A stretch of DNA of 64,000 bases from RH-AL1 sp965277735 (GCA_965277735.1 CBDIDO010000003.1:248001-312000), one strand, 5' to 3'; positions 7,980 to 16,621 are shown, numbered from the stretch's first letter. The notes: generated by a model from the sequence alone, not told the origin. Made by a program: numbers and translations.

Positions 7980-8234
7980 CTAGGTCGCCGATCCCTTGAG
8001 CTTTGCTTCAAGGCGCTCGAAGACCTCGTCAGCAGGCACGACGCGGCCCTCTGCCCGGCTTGCTTCTATCGAGTGGCGGATATCATCTACGGATAGCTTT
8101 TGATCCGAGAGGATACGATCGCGTTGGATGAGCTCGTGCAGATACTCGCTCTCGCTCGAGAACTCGCCGCTCTCGACTCTGCTGCGGACCCAGTCCCTGA
8201 TACTGTCGGGAAGCGACACGTTCAGCGATGCCAT
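7980..8234 (-). CDS. parD: ParD-type antitoxin
   Basis: An 84-residue protein with an N-terminal ribbon-helix-helix (SLNVSLPDSIRDWVRSRVESG, then the SESEYLHELIQRD helix) and an acidic, flexible C-terminus that would wrap around ParE. The stop is separated from the toxin ATG by two bases, the usual antitoxin-first order. ParD dimers normally bind their own promoter; no clear palindrome was found upstream. The gene is intact although the toxin is frameshifted, so it may persist as an orphan that could neutralise related ParE toxins. Confidence 0.85.
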   Translation of the reverse strand: MASLNVSLPDSIRDWVRSRVESGEFSSESEYLHELIQRDRILSDQKLSVDDIRHSIEASRAEGRVVPADEVFERLEAKLKGSAT

Positions 8235-8537
8235 GGTGCTTTGCGACCGGTTTGGTGACTACGTGGAGTGTGCCGCAAGATTACACGCGTTCGACCGTCC
8301 TCGCCACTTTCTGCTTGTCGTGCACCGGAGCCGGCAGAAGGTCGAACCGCCGCCTGATCGGACGGACGCAAACGCTCGTGCTCGCCCGGATCGCTTTGAC
8401 GGCCTTATCCGTCGCGCAGTGAACCCCAGCGTTCGCCTGCGCGCTCAATCACTTGCGCGCAATAGAAAACACCATTCCGTGATGCATCCTTCTGTCGCTC
8501 CCGCAGTTTCGGCGGCGCAACACGGAGACTTAGCACT
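8235..8537. other. Intergenic gap between parD and DUF4142 gene
   Basis: No convincing gene, repeat or hairpin was seen in these 303 bases. They must hold the divergent promoters of the parDE locus and the DUF4142 gene. A ribosome site (CGGAGAC) occupies the right end. Confidence 0.5.
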
Positions 8538-9053
8538 ATGAATCGCATCCTCGCCGCCGCGACCCTCGGCGCCTCACTCCTCACGCTCTCGGGCGTCGCC
8601 GGCCACGCCGCAGACTCGATGTCGGATGCCGACAAGACCTTCGTCGGCATGGTCTCGCAGGGGGGCATGTACGAGGTCGCCCTCGGCAAGCTCGCCGAGG
8701 ACAAGGGCAGCGTCCAGGACATCAAGGACCAGGGCAACACCGAGGCGCACGACCACGACCTCGTCGGCGCCAAGCTGAAGGCGATCGTCACGGGCGCCGG
8801 CCTCCCGTTCCCGGACAAGCTCAACGATGAGTTCCAGGCCCGGCTCGACAAGATGAAGGCGCTCGACGGCGCGGCCTTCGACAAGGCCTATGTCGCCGAC
8901 ATGATCAAGATCCACAACGCCGACGGCGCGGCCTTCGCCAAGGAAGCCAAGGGCGGCACCAATCCCGACCTGAAGGCTTTCGCGGCCGAAACGCACGCGA
9001 TCGTCGAGCGCCACCTCGGTGAGCTCCACGCCAAGGGTGCCGACGCGAAGTAG
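8538..9053 (+). CDS. Secreted DUF4142 protein
   Basis: A 171-residue exported protein with a cleavable signal peptide (hydrophobic to about residue 20, cleavage likely after GHAA-A). The mature part is a four-helix bundle of the DUF4142 type (ferritin-like), recognised by DADKTFVGMVSQGGMYEVALGKLA and the later HAIVERHLGEL helix. DUF4142 proteins are periplasmic and of unknown function, often stress linked. The start is set by CGGAGAC ahead of ATG 8538. The next gene is also an envelope protein but has its own spacing of 42 bp. Confidence 0.85.
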   Translation: MNRILAAATLGASLLTLSGVAGHAADSMSDADKTFVGMVSQGGMYEVALGKLAEDKGSVQDIKDQGNTEAHDHDLVGAKLKAIVTGAGLPFPDKLNDEFQARLDKMKALDGAAFDKAYVADMIKIHNADGAAFAKEAKGGTNPDLKAFAAETHAIVERHLGELHAKGADAK

Positions 9054-9095
9054 GGCGCCACGCTTCAGGCCAGCTTCGCGTGCTACAGCGCCCGT

Positions 9096-10229
9096 ATGTG
9101 GCGGGCTCGGACGTCTCGTAGGCTCTCTGCAATGGCGGCGGCCGGATCGGCCGCCGCCATTGCGTGCTTTTGCGCGGCCGCCACCGCCGAGCCCGACAAG
9201 GCGCTGGCGCCGATCCCGGGCGCAACGCTTGCGCTGATGGCCGCCAAGGGCACCAATGCCGCGGCGCCGCTGGTACTGCGCAGCTACAAGAAGGAAGCCG
9301 AGATCGAGGTCTGGAAGCGCACGAGCGCCGGCCGCTTCGTCTACATCAAGACGTTTCCGATCTGCCGCTGGTCGGGCCAGCTCGGCCCAAAGATGTATCC
9401 GGGCGACCGGCAGACGCCGGAGGGGATCTACGACATCCCCAAGACGCAGATGAACCCGAACTCGCACTATTACCTGTCCTTCGACACCGGCTTCCCCAAC
9501 GCCTACGACAAGGCACACGGCTACGAGGGCTCGGCGGTCATGGTGCACGGCACCTGCTCGTCGATGGGGTGCTTCGCGATGACGGACAAGGCGGTGGGCG
9601 AGCTCTACGCCATCGCCCGCGACGCGCTGAACGGCGGCCAGCCGGCCTTCCAGCTGCAGGCCTATCCCTTCCATATGAGCGCCAAGAACATGGCGCTCTA
9701 CCGCGCCGACCCGTCGATCGATTTCTGGCGCCAGCTGAAGGACGGGTCGGACCGCTTCGAGGCCACCGGCGAGATTTTGCGCTGGAGCGTCGTCGGCGGC
9801 CGCTACGCCTTCGCGCCCTCGGCCGATCCGGCGAGGGAGGCCGCGGCCAAGGCCTTCCACGCGGCCGAGACCGCGCGCATCGCGCAGCTCGTCGCCGACG
9901 GCGCGGCGGCGGTGCGCACCACCTATGCCGACGGCGGGCAGAACGCGATCTACGCCGCGCTGCTGGGCAAGGGCGCGAGCCTCGGCACCGTTTCCCGCCC
10001 CGAGGCGCTGGCCTATGCCGCGATCGACGTGACGCTGGTGCCCGCGCGCCACCGCCGCCCGCGGCCGCGGCTCGAGGTCACCGTCGCCGACTGGCGTCCC
10101 GATCACATGGCACTGCCGCCGACCCTCGTCGCGGCGCAGTCGTCCGAGCCGCCGCCGGCGCTCGGGGCGGACGCGATCATCGGCCTGCGGATGCGCTGGC
10201 GCGCCACCCTCCCACGAAGCCCGGATTGA
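9096..10229 (+). CDS. L,D-transpeptidase (YkuD) family protein
   Basis: The YkuD catalytic core reads MVHGTCSSMGCFAM with His151 and Cys159, the HG...GC pattern of enzymes that make 3-3 peptidoglycan cross-links or attach lipoproteins. Upstream lie IYDIPKTQMNPNSHYYLSF and the GDRQTPEG turn typical of this subgroup. A signal peptide spans about residues 10-31 (AAAIACFCAAATA). After the domain (to about residue 200) comes an alanine-rich C-terminal region of 170 residues without an obvious fold. ATG 9096 was kept; ATG 9132 would also leave an export signal. Periplasmic location is expected. Confidence 0.88.
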   Translation: MWRARTSRRLSAMAAAGSAAAIACFCAAATAEPDKALAPIPGATLALMAAKGTNAAAPLVLRSYKKEAEIEVWKRTSAGRFVYIKTFPICRWSGQLGPKMYPGDRQTPEGIYDIPKTQMNPNSHYYLSFDTGFPNAYDKAHGYEGSAVMVHGTCSSMGCFAMTDKAVGELYAIARDALNGGQPAFQLQAYPFHMSAKNMALYRADPSIDFWRQLKDGSDRFEATGEILRWSVVGGRYAFAPSADPAREAAAKAFHAAETARIAQLVADGAAAVRTTYADGGQNAIYAALLGKGASLGTVSRPEALAYAAIDVTLVPARHRRPRPRLEVTVADWRPDHMALPPTLVAAQSSEPPPALGADAIIGLRMRWRATLPRSPD

Positions 10230-10261
10230 CAGGTCGGCCGCGATCGGCTGCCTTGGCCCGC

Positions 10262-10753
10262 ATGAAGTCCTTGCGCGCGCGTCGTCCGCTCGTCCTCGTG
10301 CTTGCCGCGCTGGCGCTGCCCGTGGTGCCCGCCTTCATGGGGGACGCGCTCGCGCAGAGCATCCCGGCCGACCAGAGCTGCGGTGGCCTGCTCTGCGACA
10401 TGGGCGTGGTCGGCCACAAGGTCGAGGCACCGGCCCCGGTCGTCGCGCCTGCGCCGGTCGCGCCCGCGCCCGCTGCCGGTGCGGCCCCCGCTCAGCCGTC
10501 GCGCCCTCGGCCGCGGCTCGCGCGCAAGACGCCGCGGGCCCCGCGCTTCGCTGCCGTGCCGGCGCCCGCCGTCAAAGCCCCGCGCCAGGCACCGGCGCCC
10601 GCGCCGGTCGTGGCCCAGCGGGCCGAGCCGCCGGTCTCGATTGCCGCGCCGGCGCGCGCCGCGCCCCCCGCGGCCGAGGCCCCGCCACCGCGCTACTCCG
10701 GGCCGACGGTGATCTTCCAGTCGATCGACCCGCGCTTAGGCCTCCCCCCTTGA
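10262..10753 (+). CDS. Ala/Pro-rich secreted protein
   Basis: A 163-residue protein starting at ATG 10262 with a signal peptide (LVLVLAALALPVVPAFMGDALA, cleavage after ALA). A short Cys-containing head (CGGLLCDMG) follows, then a long low-complexity Ala/Pro/Arg region and a final segment SGPTVIFQSIDPRLGLPP. No domain is recognised. The composition resembles periplasmic linker or cell-wall-associated proteins. It follows the L,D-transpeptidase by 32 bp on the same strand, so co-transcription is likely and an envelope role is inferred only from that. Confidence 0.65.
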   Translation: MKSLRARRPLVLVLAALALPVVPAFMGDALAQSIPADQSCGGLLCDMGVVGHKVEAPAPVVAPAPVAPAPAAGAAPAQPSRPRPRLARKTPRAPRFAAVPAPAVKAPRQAPAPAPVVAQRAEPPVSIAAPARAAPPAAEAPPPRYSGPTVIFQSIDPRLGLPP

Positions 10754-10825
10754 TCAAGGATGGACGCCGCCGCGCATCGGCGTAGGCTCGACGCGGGCGC
10801 AAACGGTGCGCCGAGGAGACGAGCC

Positions 10826-10948
10826 ATGGCCAAGGGTCAGATGCGCGGCAACAAGGAAGCCAAGAAACCGAAGAAGGAAAAGCCGAAGACCATCGCCGCC
10901 GCGCCGCCGACGGTGAAGATCGGCACCGGTGCCGACAAGAAGAAGTAG
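10826..10948 (+). CDS. Lysine-rich 40-residue protein
   Basis: ATG 10826 follows a strong GAGGAG ribosome site and opens a 40-codon frame: MAKGQMRGNKEAKKPKKEKP, then an alanine/proline hinge and a basic tail ending DKKK. Such very small basic proteins occur widely in Alphaproteobacteria and may bind nucleic acid, but no function is established. Its composition and its own ribosome site argue for a true gene despite the length. Confidence 0.65.
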   Translation: MAKGQMRGNKEAKKPKKEKPKTIAAAPPTVKIGTGADKKK

Positions 10949-11105
10949 CCGGCCTCGATCGCCCGCTCCGCCTGGGCGCAACGCGCTTCGGCGTGGCGGC
11001 GAGGTTGCGTTGCGGGAAGGACCGGCCTAGCGTCCCCCTGGTTGAGCGGCGCCCGTCGCGCTCGCATCCCGACCCGACGATCTCAATGGAGGAAGAACCC
11101 GCCGT

Positions 11106-11567
11106 ATGGGCGCGCCCGCCGAAATCTGCAATTGCAGTGCGATCCGCCAGGCCGAGCGCCACGTCGCGCGACTTTACGAGCGCGCCTTCGCGCCGCTTGG
11201 CCTCACCATCGACCAGTACGCGACGCTGTCGAAGCTCGGCCGGCTCGGCTCCTCGTCGATCACCGGCCTCGGCGAGCTGCTGTCGATGGATCGCGCGATG
11301 CTCTCCTACGTGACGAAGGGGCTGCTTGCCCGCGACCTCATCGCCGTCACCCGCGCCGAGGGTGACGCGCGCTGCCGCCTCGTCGCGCTGACCGATGCCG
11401 GGAGCACGCTGCTCGCCGAAGCGCGGGTGCGCTGGAACGCCGCCAACGCGCAGATCGATGCCGCGCTTGGCGACAACGCGCCGGTGCTGCGCCAGCTGCT
11501 GAAGCAGGTCGAGACGCTCGACCTGCGCCACGAGGCGCCGGCGCCCGAGCTGGCGTCGGCGTTCTAA
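11106..11567 (+). CDS. MarR-family regulator with N-terminal CNC motif
   Basis: A 153-residue winged-helix protein. After a short head with two cysteines (EICNCSAIRQAERH, residues 7-10) come the dimer helix and the DNA-binding part: LGLTIDQYATLSKLGRLG, the SITGLGELLSMDRAMLSYVTKGL recognition unit and the wing AEGDARCRLVALTDAG. The paired Cys near the N-terminus and a third in the wing resemble thiol-sensing MarR proteins, so redox sensing is possible. GGAGG lies 12 bases ahead of ATG 11106. The convergent GST gene ends 12 bp away and is a candidate functional partner. Confidence 0.85.
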   Translation: MGAPAEICNCSAIRQAERHVARLYERAFAPLGLTIDQYATLSKLGRLGSSSITGLGELLSMDRAMLSYVTKGLLARDLIAVTRAEGDARCRLVALTDAGSTLLAEARVRWNAANAQIDAALGDNAPVLRQLLKQVETLDLRHEAPAPELASAF

Positions 11568-11578
11568 GGCCAGTCTTT

Positions 11579-12190
11579 TCAGACCATCGTCGCGACGGCC
11601 TTCGCGAACGCCGGGCGCGCGCCGACCCGCTCGGCCAGCGCGGTGATCGGCTCCGGCATCGCCACCTTGGTCAGCTTGGCCCAGCGCGTGGCGTAGAAGA
11701 TCGTCGCGTCGGCGATCGAGAAGATTTCGCCCGCCGCATAGGGCCGGTCGCCGAGCTGCGCGGCGAGGATCTCGAACCCCTCCGCTGCCATCGCCCTGCC
11801 GTCCGTCTTCACGGCGGAGCGCTCGTCCTCGCTGCGGCAGAACTCCTGTGGGAAGAAGATGCGCCGGAACGCCTGCCCGTGCAGCGTGCCGATCGTATAA
11901 AACATCGCCTGCGACGCCTTCAGCTCCGCCTCGGGCTCGGTCGGCCACAGATGCGCCTCGGGATGGGTGTGGGCGATCCACAGCGCGATCGCCGGAAACT
12001 CGGTGAGCGCCGTGCCTTCGTCGCGCACCAGCACGGGGATCTTGCCTTTCGGGTTGATCGCCTTGAACGCGTCGCCGCGCTGCTCGCCGGCGCCCGTGTC
12101 CACCTTCACCGCCTCGTAGGGCACCTTCGCCTCGTCGAGCAGCGCCGCGATCTCGATCGCGCAGGTGAACGGTCCCCAGTAGAGCTTCAT
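11579..12190 (-). CDS. Glutathione S-transferase family protein
   Basis: A 203-residue cytosolic GST. The N-terminal thioredoxin-like domain begins MKLYWGPFTCAIEIAALLDE and contains NPKGKIPVLV (cis-Pro) and a glutathione gamma-Glu-binding region at ALTEFPAIALWIA. The helical C-terminal domain holds the SIADATIFYATRW N-capping motif. The start at ATG 12190 is supported by GGAAGGA; longer in-frame extensions lack family similarity. GSTs conjugate glutathione to electrophiles or reduce peroxides; substrate unknown. It is convergent with the MarR gene at 11106. Confidence 0.9.
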   Translation of the reverse strand: MKLYWGPFTCAIEIAALLDEAKVPYEAVKVDTGAGEQRGDAFKAINPKGKIPVLVRDEGTALTEFPAIALWIAHTHPEAHLWPTEPEAELKASQAMFYTIGTLHGQAFRRIFFPQEFCRSEDERSAVKTDGRAMAAEGFEILAAQLGDRPYAAGEIFSIADATIFYATRWAKLTKVAMPEPITALAERVGARPAFAKAVATMV

Positions 12191-12614
12191 GATGCGTCCT
12201 TCCCGTTTGGCCCCCGACGTTTCGCCGGCCGGGGGACACCCATAGCGGCTCGCCGCGCCCAGCGCGACCGCTTGCCCGCAGGCCCTGGAGCGCTTAGGTA
12301 GAATAACCGGAAACGCGGCGCCCGTCCAGCCCGCCCCGGCGCGTCGCGCCGGGTGTCGCGCTCGGTCCCCGTCGCTGGCCGCGTGCGCCGACACGGGCAG
12401 GGACCCCACGGCGCCGTGCGCCGATCCCGGCCGGGGCCTGCTGTGGCGTCCGCCGATTTTTCCGGGGGCCAGTGGGCGCGTACGCCGACAGACAGGTTTC
12501 GGTGTCGGCGTTCGGCGCCAGTGGTCCTTAGCCATCGCTCAATTTCGATGCTAACCTTCGCGAGCAAGACGAAGGCTCCGAGACGCAAGGCCCAGTGGGG
12601 CCGGCGAGACAGAC
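12191..12614. other. Intergenic region with GC-rich hairpin
   Basis: This 424-base gap between the divergent GST and DUF29 genes shows no convincing gene on either strand. It contains a perfect 9-bp inverted repeat, CCCGGCGCG and CGCGCCGGG around one T, at 12335-12353. It presumably carries both promoters; no clear box was identified. Confidence 0.45.
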
Positions 12615-13154
12615 ATGACCCGCAACGAGCAGCCGGGCTCCGGCCTCTACGACGAGGATTTTTTCGCCTGGACGCAGAAGCAGGCGGCGGTGCTGCGCGC
12701 CTTGCATCCGGCCGCGGTCGACCTCGCGCCTGAGGGCGTCGCGCATCTCGATGCCGCCCATCTGGCCGAGGAGATCGAGGATTTGGGCAAGCGCGACCTG
12801 CGCGAGGTGATGTCTTATCTCCGCCTCGTCATCCAGCATCTCGTCAAGCTGCGGGTGGCGCCGGCCTCGCGCGACGCCGCGCACTGGCATACCGAGGCGG
12901 TCAATTTTCAGCTGGCGGCGCGCGAGGCTTTTTCGCCCAGCATGCGCCGCCTCATCGACGTCGACGACCTCTGGCTCGGCGGCTGCCGCGCCGCGGGGCG
13001 CTTCCTGAAGGACGCCGGCGCCCGCGATCCCGCGACGGACCCCTGCCCCTTCACGCTCGACGACCTGCTGGCCCGCGACTTCGACGTGGACGCGGCGGTG
13101 GGGCGGATCGGGGTGAAGCCTGTCAGGTCGGGCGCAGGCGCTGCACCTCCGTAA
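12615..13154 (+). CDS. DUF29 family protein
   Basis: A 179-residue cytosolic protein with the DUF29 pattern: YDEDFFAWTQKQAAVLR near the start, then HLAEEIEDLGKRDLREVMSYL and LRLVIQHLVKLR. These helical proteins are common in Alphaproteobacteria and cyanobacteria and have no established function; they often occur in accessory DNA. The last 32 bases overlap the convergent gene at 13123-13410. Confidence 0.85.
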   Translation: MTRNEQPGSGLYDEDFFAWTQKQAAVLRALHPAAVDLAPEGVAHLDAAHLAEEIEDLGKRDLREVMSYLRLVIQHLVKLRVAPASRDAAHWHTEAVNFQLAAREAFSPSMRRLIDVDDLWLGGCRAAGRFLKDAGARDPATDPCPFTLDDLLARDFDVDAAVGRIGVKPVRSGAGAAPP

Positions 13155-13410
13155 CGAAGGCAAGCCGCCATTGCGCCGCCTCGTCCTCGGCGAGCCATAG
13201 GCTCATCTGCGGCACGATGGTCTCGTAGAGGCGCAGCGTGGCGCGGTCCCACGGCATCGCCTCCGCCGCGCGGGCCTCGGCGACGATCTTTTCGAGCCGC
13301 GCGCGCACGCGATCGGGATCGCCGCGGAACACGGCTGGGGGCGCCGGCTCGGTGCCGAACAGGTCGGGCTGGGCTGGGCCAAAGAGATCGGGCTGACTGG
13401 CGGCTCGCAT
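13123..13410 (-). CDS. Conserved hypothetical protein with PDLFG motifs
   Basis: A 95-residue protein with two copies of a QPDLFG-type motif at the start (residues 6-18), a flexible linker and two predicted helices (DRVRARLEKIVAEARAAEAM; AAQWRLAFVTEVQRL). The DLF-type motif resembles short peptide ligands such as clamp-binding sequences, but this is inference only. Codon use and composition match the region. The 3' end overlaps DUF29 by 32 bases in the opposite direction. The family is not recognised by name. Confidence 0.6.
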   Translation of the reverse strand: MRAASQPDLFGPAQPDLFGTEPAPPAVFRGDPDRVRARLEKIVAEARAAEAMPWDRATLRLYETIVPQMSLWLAEDEAAQWRLAFVTEVQRLRPT

Positions 13411-13469
13411 GGCGCGATCATGCCGCGATGGCGCGCCGAGCGCGAGAGGCGAAGCCGGGTTATCCCCGC

Positions 13470-13905
13470 TCAGGCGCTATCCTCGGCCGGGATCGCCCCG
13501 GCTTCGCCCAACGCGGCGACGGTGACGAGCGTGCCCGCGCAGATTTCGGTCAGCAAGGCGGCCTGCGCCGGCTCGAGTTCGATCAGCCGGCCGAGCACAT
13601 TGAGGAGGTCGAGAAGGTCGCTCGTATATTCCGCCGGCCAATGGTCGGGCTTGATCTCATCGAGCGGAGACGGCGGCCGGCGGTCGCCGATGATCGGCTT
13701 TGGAGCGGTCGCGCTTGCGATAGCCGAACCATTGCCGCAGCACGTTCTTGCCCGACACCTCGTAGGCCCACATCGCCGGGGTGACGTTGCCGATGCGTCC
13801 CGCGCCGATGTGGAGCTCGCGCGTGCCGGGATCGTAGCTCATCACGTCCGGCAGCGGCTCGGGCGCGCCGGGAATGGCGCCGTCGTCCGGGATGGTGGGA
13901 CGCTC
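13470..13905 (-). pseudogene. 3' remnant of a type ISP restriction-modification gene
   Basis: The minus strand encodes the distinctive end of type ISP (single-chain) restriction-modification proteins: VMSYDPGTRELHIGAGRI, PAMWAYEVSGKNVLRQWF, GYRKRDRSK, then after a one-base shift PIIGDRRPPS, DEIKPDHWPAEY and LLNVLGRLIELEPAQAALL, ending at TGA 13470-13472. The shift is an extra A in AAA (plus-strand TTT 13699-13701). Everything upstream of about 13905, including helicase, nuclease and methylase domains, is missing. It marks an older R-M locus at the site now holding a cytosine methyltransferase. Confidence 0.75.
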
Positions 13906-13929
13906 GCCCGGCGGAAGGCGCGGCGCCGT

Positions 13930-14085
13930 GAAGCGCGTTGCGCCCGTTCCACGAAGCTCGCGCCGAGCGGCTTGGGCCCGACGGAGGCGTGAGTGACGCC
14001 GTCCTCGGCAAAAAGTGCTCGCGACGTGGGCCACATCGCCGCCGTTCCAGGTCTCGGCGAACTCTTGGGCGCGGGTGGGGGTCAT
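13930..14085 (-). pseudogene. N-terminal fragment of an NTF2/SnoaL-like protein
   Basis: From ATG 14085, after an AGGAG ribosome site, the frame gives MTPTRAQEFAETWNGGDVAH and then needs a one-base correction in a run of five T (plus-strand A at 14010-14014) to continue as FAEDGVTHASVGPKPLGASF. This is the opening cone of a nuclear-transport-factor-2-like fold. It ends abruptly where the type ISP remnant begins, so the two were fused by a deletion. Confidence 0.55.
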
Positions 14086-14164
14086 CTTTTTCTCCTGCGA
14101 ATGAGCTCGACGCATTCGATCCGAAGCGGTACTGTTTGGCGCCCTGACAAGAAGGTGAGACAGT

Positions 14165-15406
14165 TTGCGTTATATCAGCCTCTTCTCTGGCGCAGGTGGT
14201 CTTGATGCCGGCCTCGCAGCTGTTGGTGGGCACTGTGTTTGTGCTATCGAAATGGACGCGGATAGCTGCGAGACGCTCAGGCTTAACGGCCATAAGCATG
14301 TGATTGAAGCACAGATCGAGACGCTACCTCCGCTCTCTTTGAGGGAAAGCCTCGGCGTTCAACCCGGCGAAATCGATCTAATCGTGGGAGGGCCGCCGTG
14401 CCAACCATTCTCAAAGTCAGCCCTTTGGACCAACAAAGCCGCGCGGGGGCTGCTGGATCAGAGAACTAAGACGCTGTTTCATTTTTTTGAGTATGTGACT
14501 GAATTTAAGCCCCGCGCCTTTTTGTTAGAAAACGTGGAGGGGTTTGCGCGATTGGGTGGTCTTAATTATGTCGAGCAGTCCTTATCACAAATGAGAAAGC
14601 GTGGGCTTTCTTACAACTTGTCGTGTAATTTGGTCGATGCAGCAAGTTACGGCGTTCCGCAACGGAGACGTCGATTCCTCGCTGTGGGGGTAAAGGAGGG
14701 TGCCCCTCTTGTATTGCCTAAGCCGAAGTATGGCGTCGATAAGCCTTACAAAACTGCCTGGGATGCGATTTCAAATACCACGAATTTGAGCGGCTTCGAC
14801 GAAGAATTGGCGGTTCGCGGGAGATGGGCAGGCCTTCTAGCTTCTATCCCCCCAGGTGCAAACTATCTCTGGCACACCAGCCGAGGTGGAGGAATGCCAT
14901 TATTCGGTTGGCGCACGCGCTACTGGTCTTTTCTTTTAAAGCTCGATCCAAATCTCCCTTCTCCCACGCTTGTTGCAAACCCGTCGCAGAACTCGGGGCC
15001 GTTTCATTGGGATAATCGCTTGCTTTCGACGCGTGAGCTGGCGGCTATTCAAACGTTTCCGCAAAATTATCATTTTGCGGGGAGCCGCGCCTCAAGACAG
15101 CGCCAGGTCGGTAATGCTGTGCCTCCATTGCTGGCGGCCACCATCGGCGTTGCTATAGCTAAGCATCTTAAACATCCTTCGAAATCTATTGGGCCGCTGG
15201 TCGGCAGGCGCTCACGGAGAACCCCGGATATTCCTGAGACGAATGAAGTTCCTCTAGAGTATCGTGAGTTGGCTGGCCTTCATGCAGCGCATCCGGGTAC
15301 TGGCAAAGGACCTCATCCGCGGATGCCGATCGCGCTAGACCAAAATGTAGAGTTTACGCAATCAGCAGCAAGCGCCACTGCGGCGAACGAGATGGCGGAG
15401 GCGTAG
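14165..15406 (+). CDS. DNA (cytosine-5) methyltransferase
   Basis: A 413-residue C5 methyltransferase with all core motifs in order: I FSGAGG near the start, IV GGPPCQPFS with catalytic Cys79, VI ENV (RAFLLENVEGFAR), VIII QRRRRF, the target-recognition region at about 190-280, IX STRELAAIQTFP and X QVGNAVPP. It starts at TTG 14165 with GAAGGTGAG upstream. Base composition is markedly lower in GC than the chromosome, so it was acquired. One base after its stop begins a ParB/Srx-like gene, so the two are coupled. No restriction endonuclease is recognisable beside it. The target sequence is unknown. Confidence 0.92.
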   Translation: MRYISLFSGAGGLDAGLAAVGGHCVCAIEMDADSCETLRLNGHKHVIEAQIETLPPLSLRESLGVQPGEIDLIVGGPPCQPFSKSALWTNKAARGLLDQRTKTLFHFFEYVTEFKPRAFLLENVEGFARLGGLNYVEQSLSQMRKRGLSYNLSCNLVDAASYGVPQRRRRFLAVGVKEGAPLVLPKPKYGVDKPYKTAWDAISNTTNLSGFDEELAVRGRWAGLLASIPPGANYLWHTSRGGGMPLFGWRTRYWSFLLKLDPNLPSPTLVANPSQNSGPFHWDNRLLSTRELAAIQTFPQNYHFAGSRASRQRQVGNAVPPLLAATIGVAIAKHLKHPSKSIGPLVGRRSRRTPDIPETNEVPLEYRELAGLHAAHPGTGKGPHPRMPIALDQNVEFTQSAASATAANEMAEA

Positions 15407-15407
15407 A

Positions 15408-16568
15408 GTGGTCATTCCGGTAATACGAGAAGCGGATATCGACGAGCTTTTGCTCGATCCTAAAAATCCGCGCCTTCGGCGCCCTCCCGGTCAACCAATT
15501 CTTGAGCAAGCGGAGCTGCTTAAGGCGATGGCCGCATGGGAGCTTGACGAACTCATAGTTTCCTACGCCGAAAGCGGCTTTTGGAAGCACGAGCCTTTGC
15601 TGGTCGTAGAGGAGGACGGATCTAGTTATTCGGGCAAAATCGTCGTCGAGGGAAATCGACGCTTAGCTGCGCTTAAATGTATGCGCGCTTTTCTTCGAAA
15701 AGAAAATATACCGTCTCGCAGAATTACGAGAGTTGTCAACGAGGCTTTGCAGGCGTCTCCCGGGATAACAGAAGATTCTAGTCTTTTTACGGAAGTTCCG
15801 TTCGTTACGTATGCAAATCGTGGAGAAGTTGATGCTTATCTTGGGTTCAGGCATGTTACAGGTGTAAAACAGTGGGAACCACAAGAAAAGGCGACGTTTA
15901 TAGCTCATCTGATCGACGACCGTAGTTATAATTATGCGGCTACTGCGAAGCTGATTGGTAGTAAGGGTGAAACTGTTAGGCGGAATTATATTGCTTATCA
16001 CCTTCTGAATGATTTTGAGGAGACCGTTCAAACAGAGGATGCCATACAAGCTCTTGAGAGGGCCCGAGACGACTTTTCTGTTTTCTTTCTGTCGCTGCGC
16101 GAAGAGGAATTCGGAAATTCCTTGATGTATCATTGGATTTGCAGCCAAACGAAGTTCCTGACGCCATCAAAAAGCTGGATCGTGATCGTGTGGATCGGTT
16201 TCTTGTTTGGATGTTTGGTTCTGATGAAAAAGAGTCGTTTCTTGGAGAATCTAGAAATATAAAACGCTTCGCTGAAATACTATCAAAGCCGGAGGCGTTA
16301 GCCTACATCTCTAAGCGTGCCCGACCCGAGTTTTGACATTGCATATGGGATGACAAAAAATGCAACAGAGGACATCGTATCTGCACTCAAGCAATCGAGA
16401 GAGTTTTTGAGAAATGTCTTGGGTGATCTAGATTTGGCTAAAAAGGACGCTGAGATCATCGAAGCGGCTTGGCCCGTGGTGTCGGCGGCAGCCGAAATCG
16501 CCAAGAGGCTAGGCGGCGAGACTTTGGACAAATTGAAATCATTGGTGTGCAATGCTGTCAGCGCCTAG
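15408..16568 (+). pseudogene. ParB/Srx-like protein, frame broken twice
   Basis: The GTG start at 15408 lies one base after the methyltransferase stop, with GGAGG inside that gene. The first 237 or so residues include a ParB/sulfiredoxin-like nuclease domain: DIDELLLDPKNPRLR and KIVVEGNRRLAALKCM. Near 16115 (AAA, apparently one A lost) the sequence moves to another frame (FLDVSLDLQPNEVPDAIKKL, RFLVWMFGSDEKESFL). Near 16331 (TTTT, apparently one T gained) it returns to a third segment (FDIAYGMTKNATEDIVSAL, EIAKRLGGETLDKLK) ending at 16568. The intact protein would have about 386 residues. Low GC matches the methyltransferase. It is a partner of unknown function, possibly DNA binding or nicking. 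Confidence 0.7.
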
Positions 16569-16621
16569 TTCTGCGCTCGGTGGTCCGGGGCAACCAACCC
16601 GCCGGAGAATAGAATTAGTTG

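Noticed and set aside
9164..10753. 529-codon frame overlapping the L,D-transpeptidase
   Set aside because: Only the part from ATG 10262 has a signal peptide and its own context; the first two thirds are an out-of-frame shadow of the transpeptidase.
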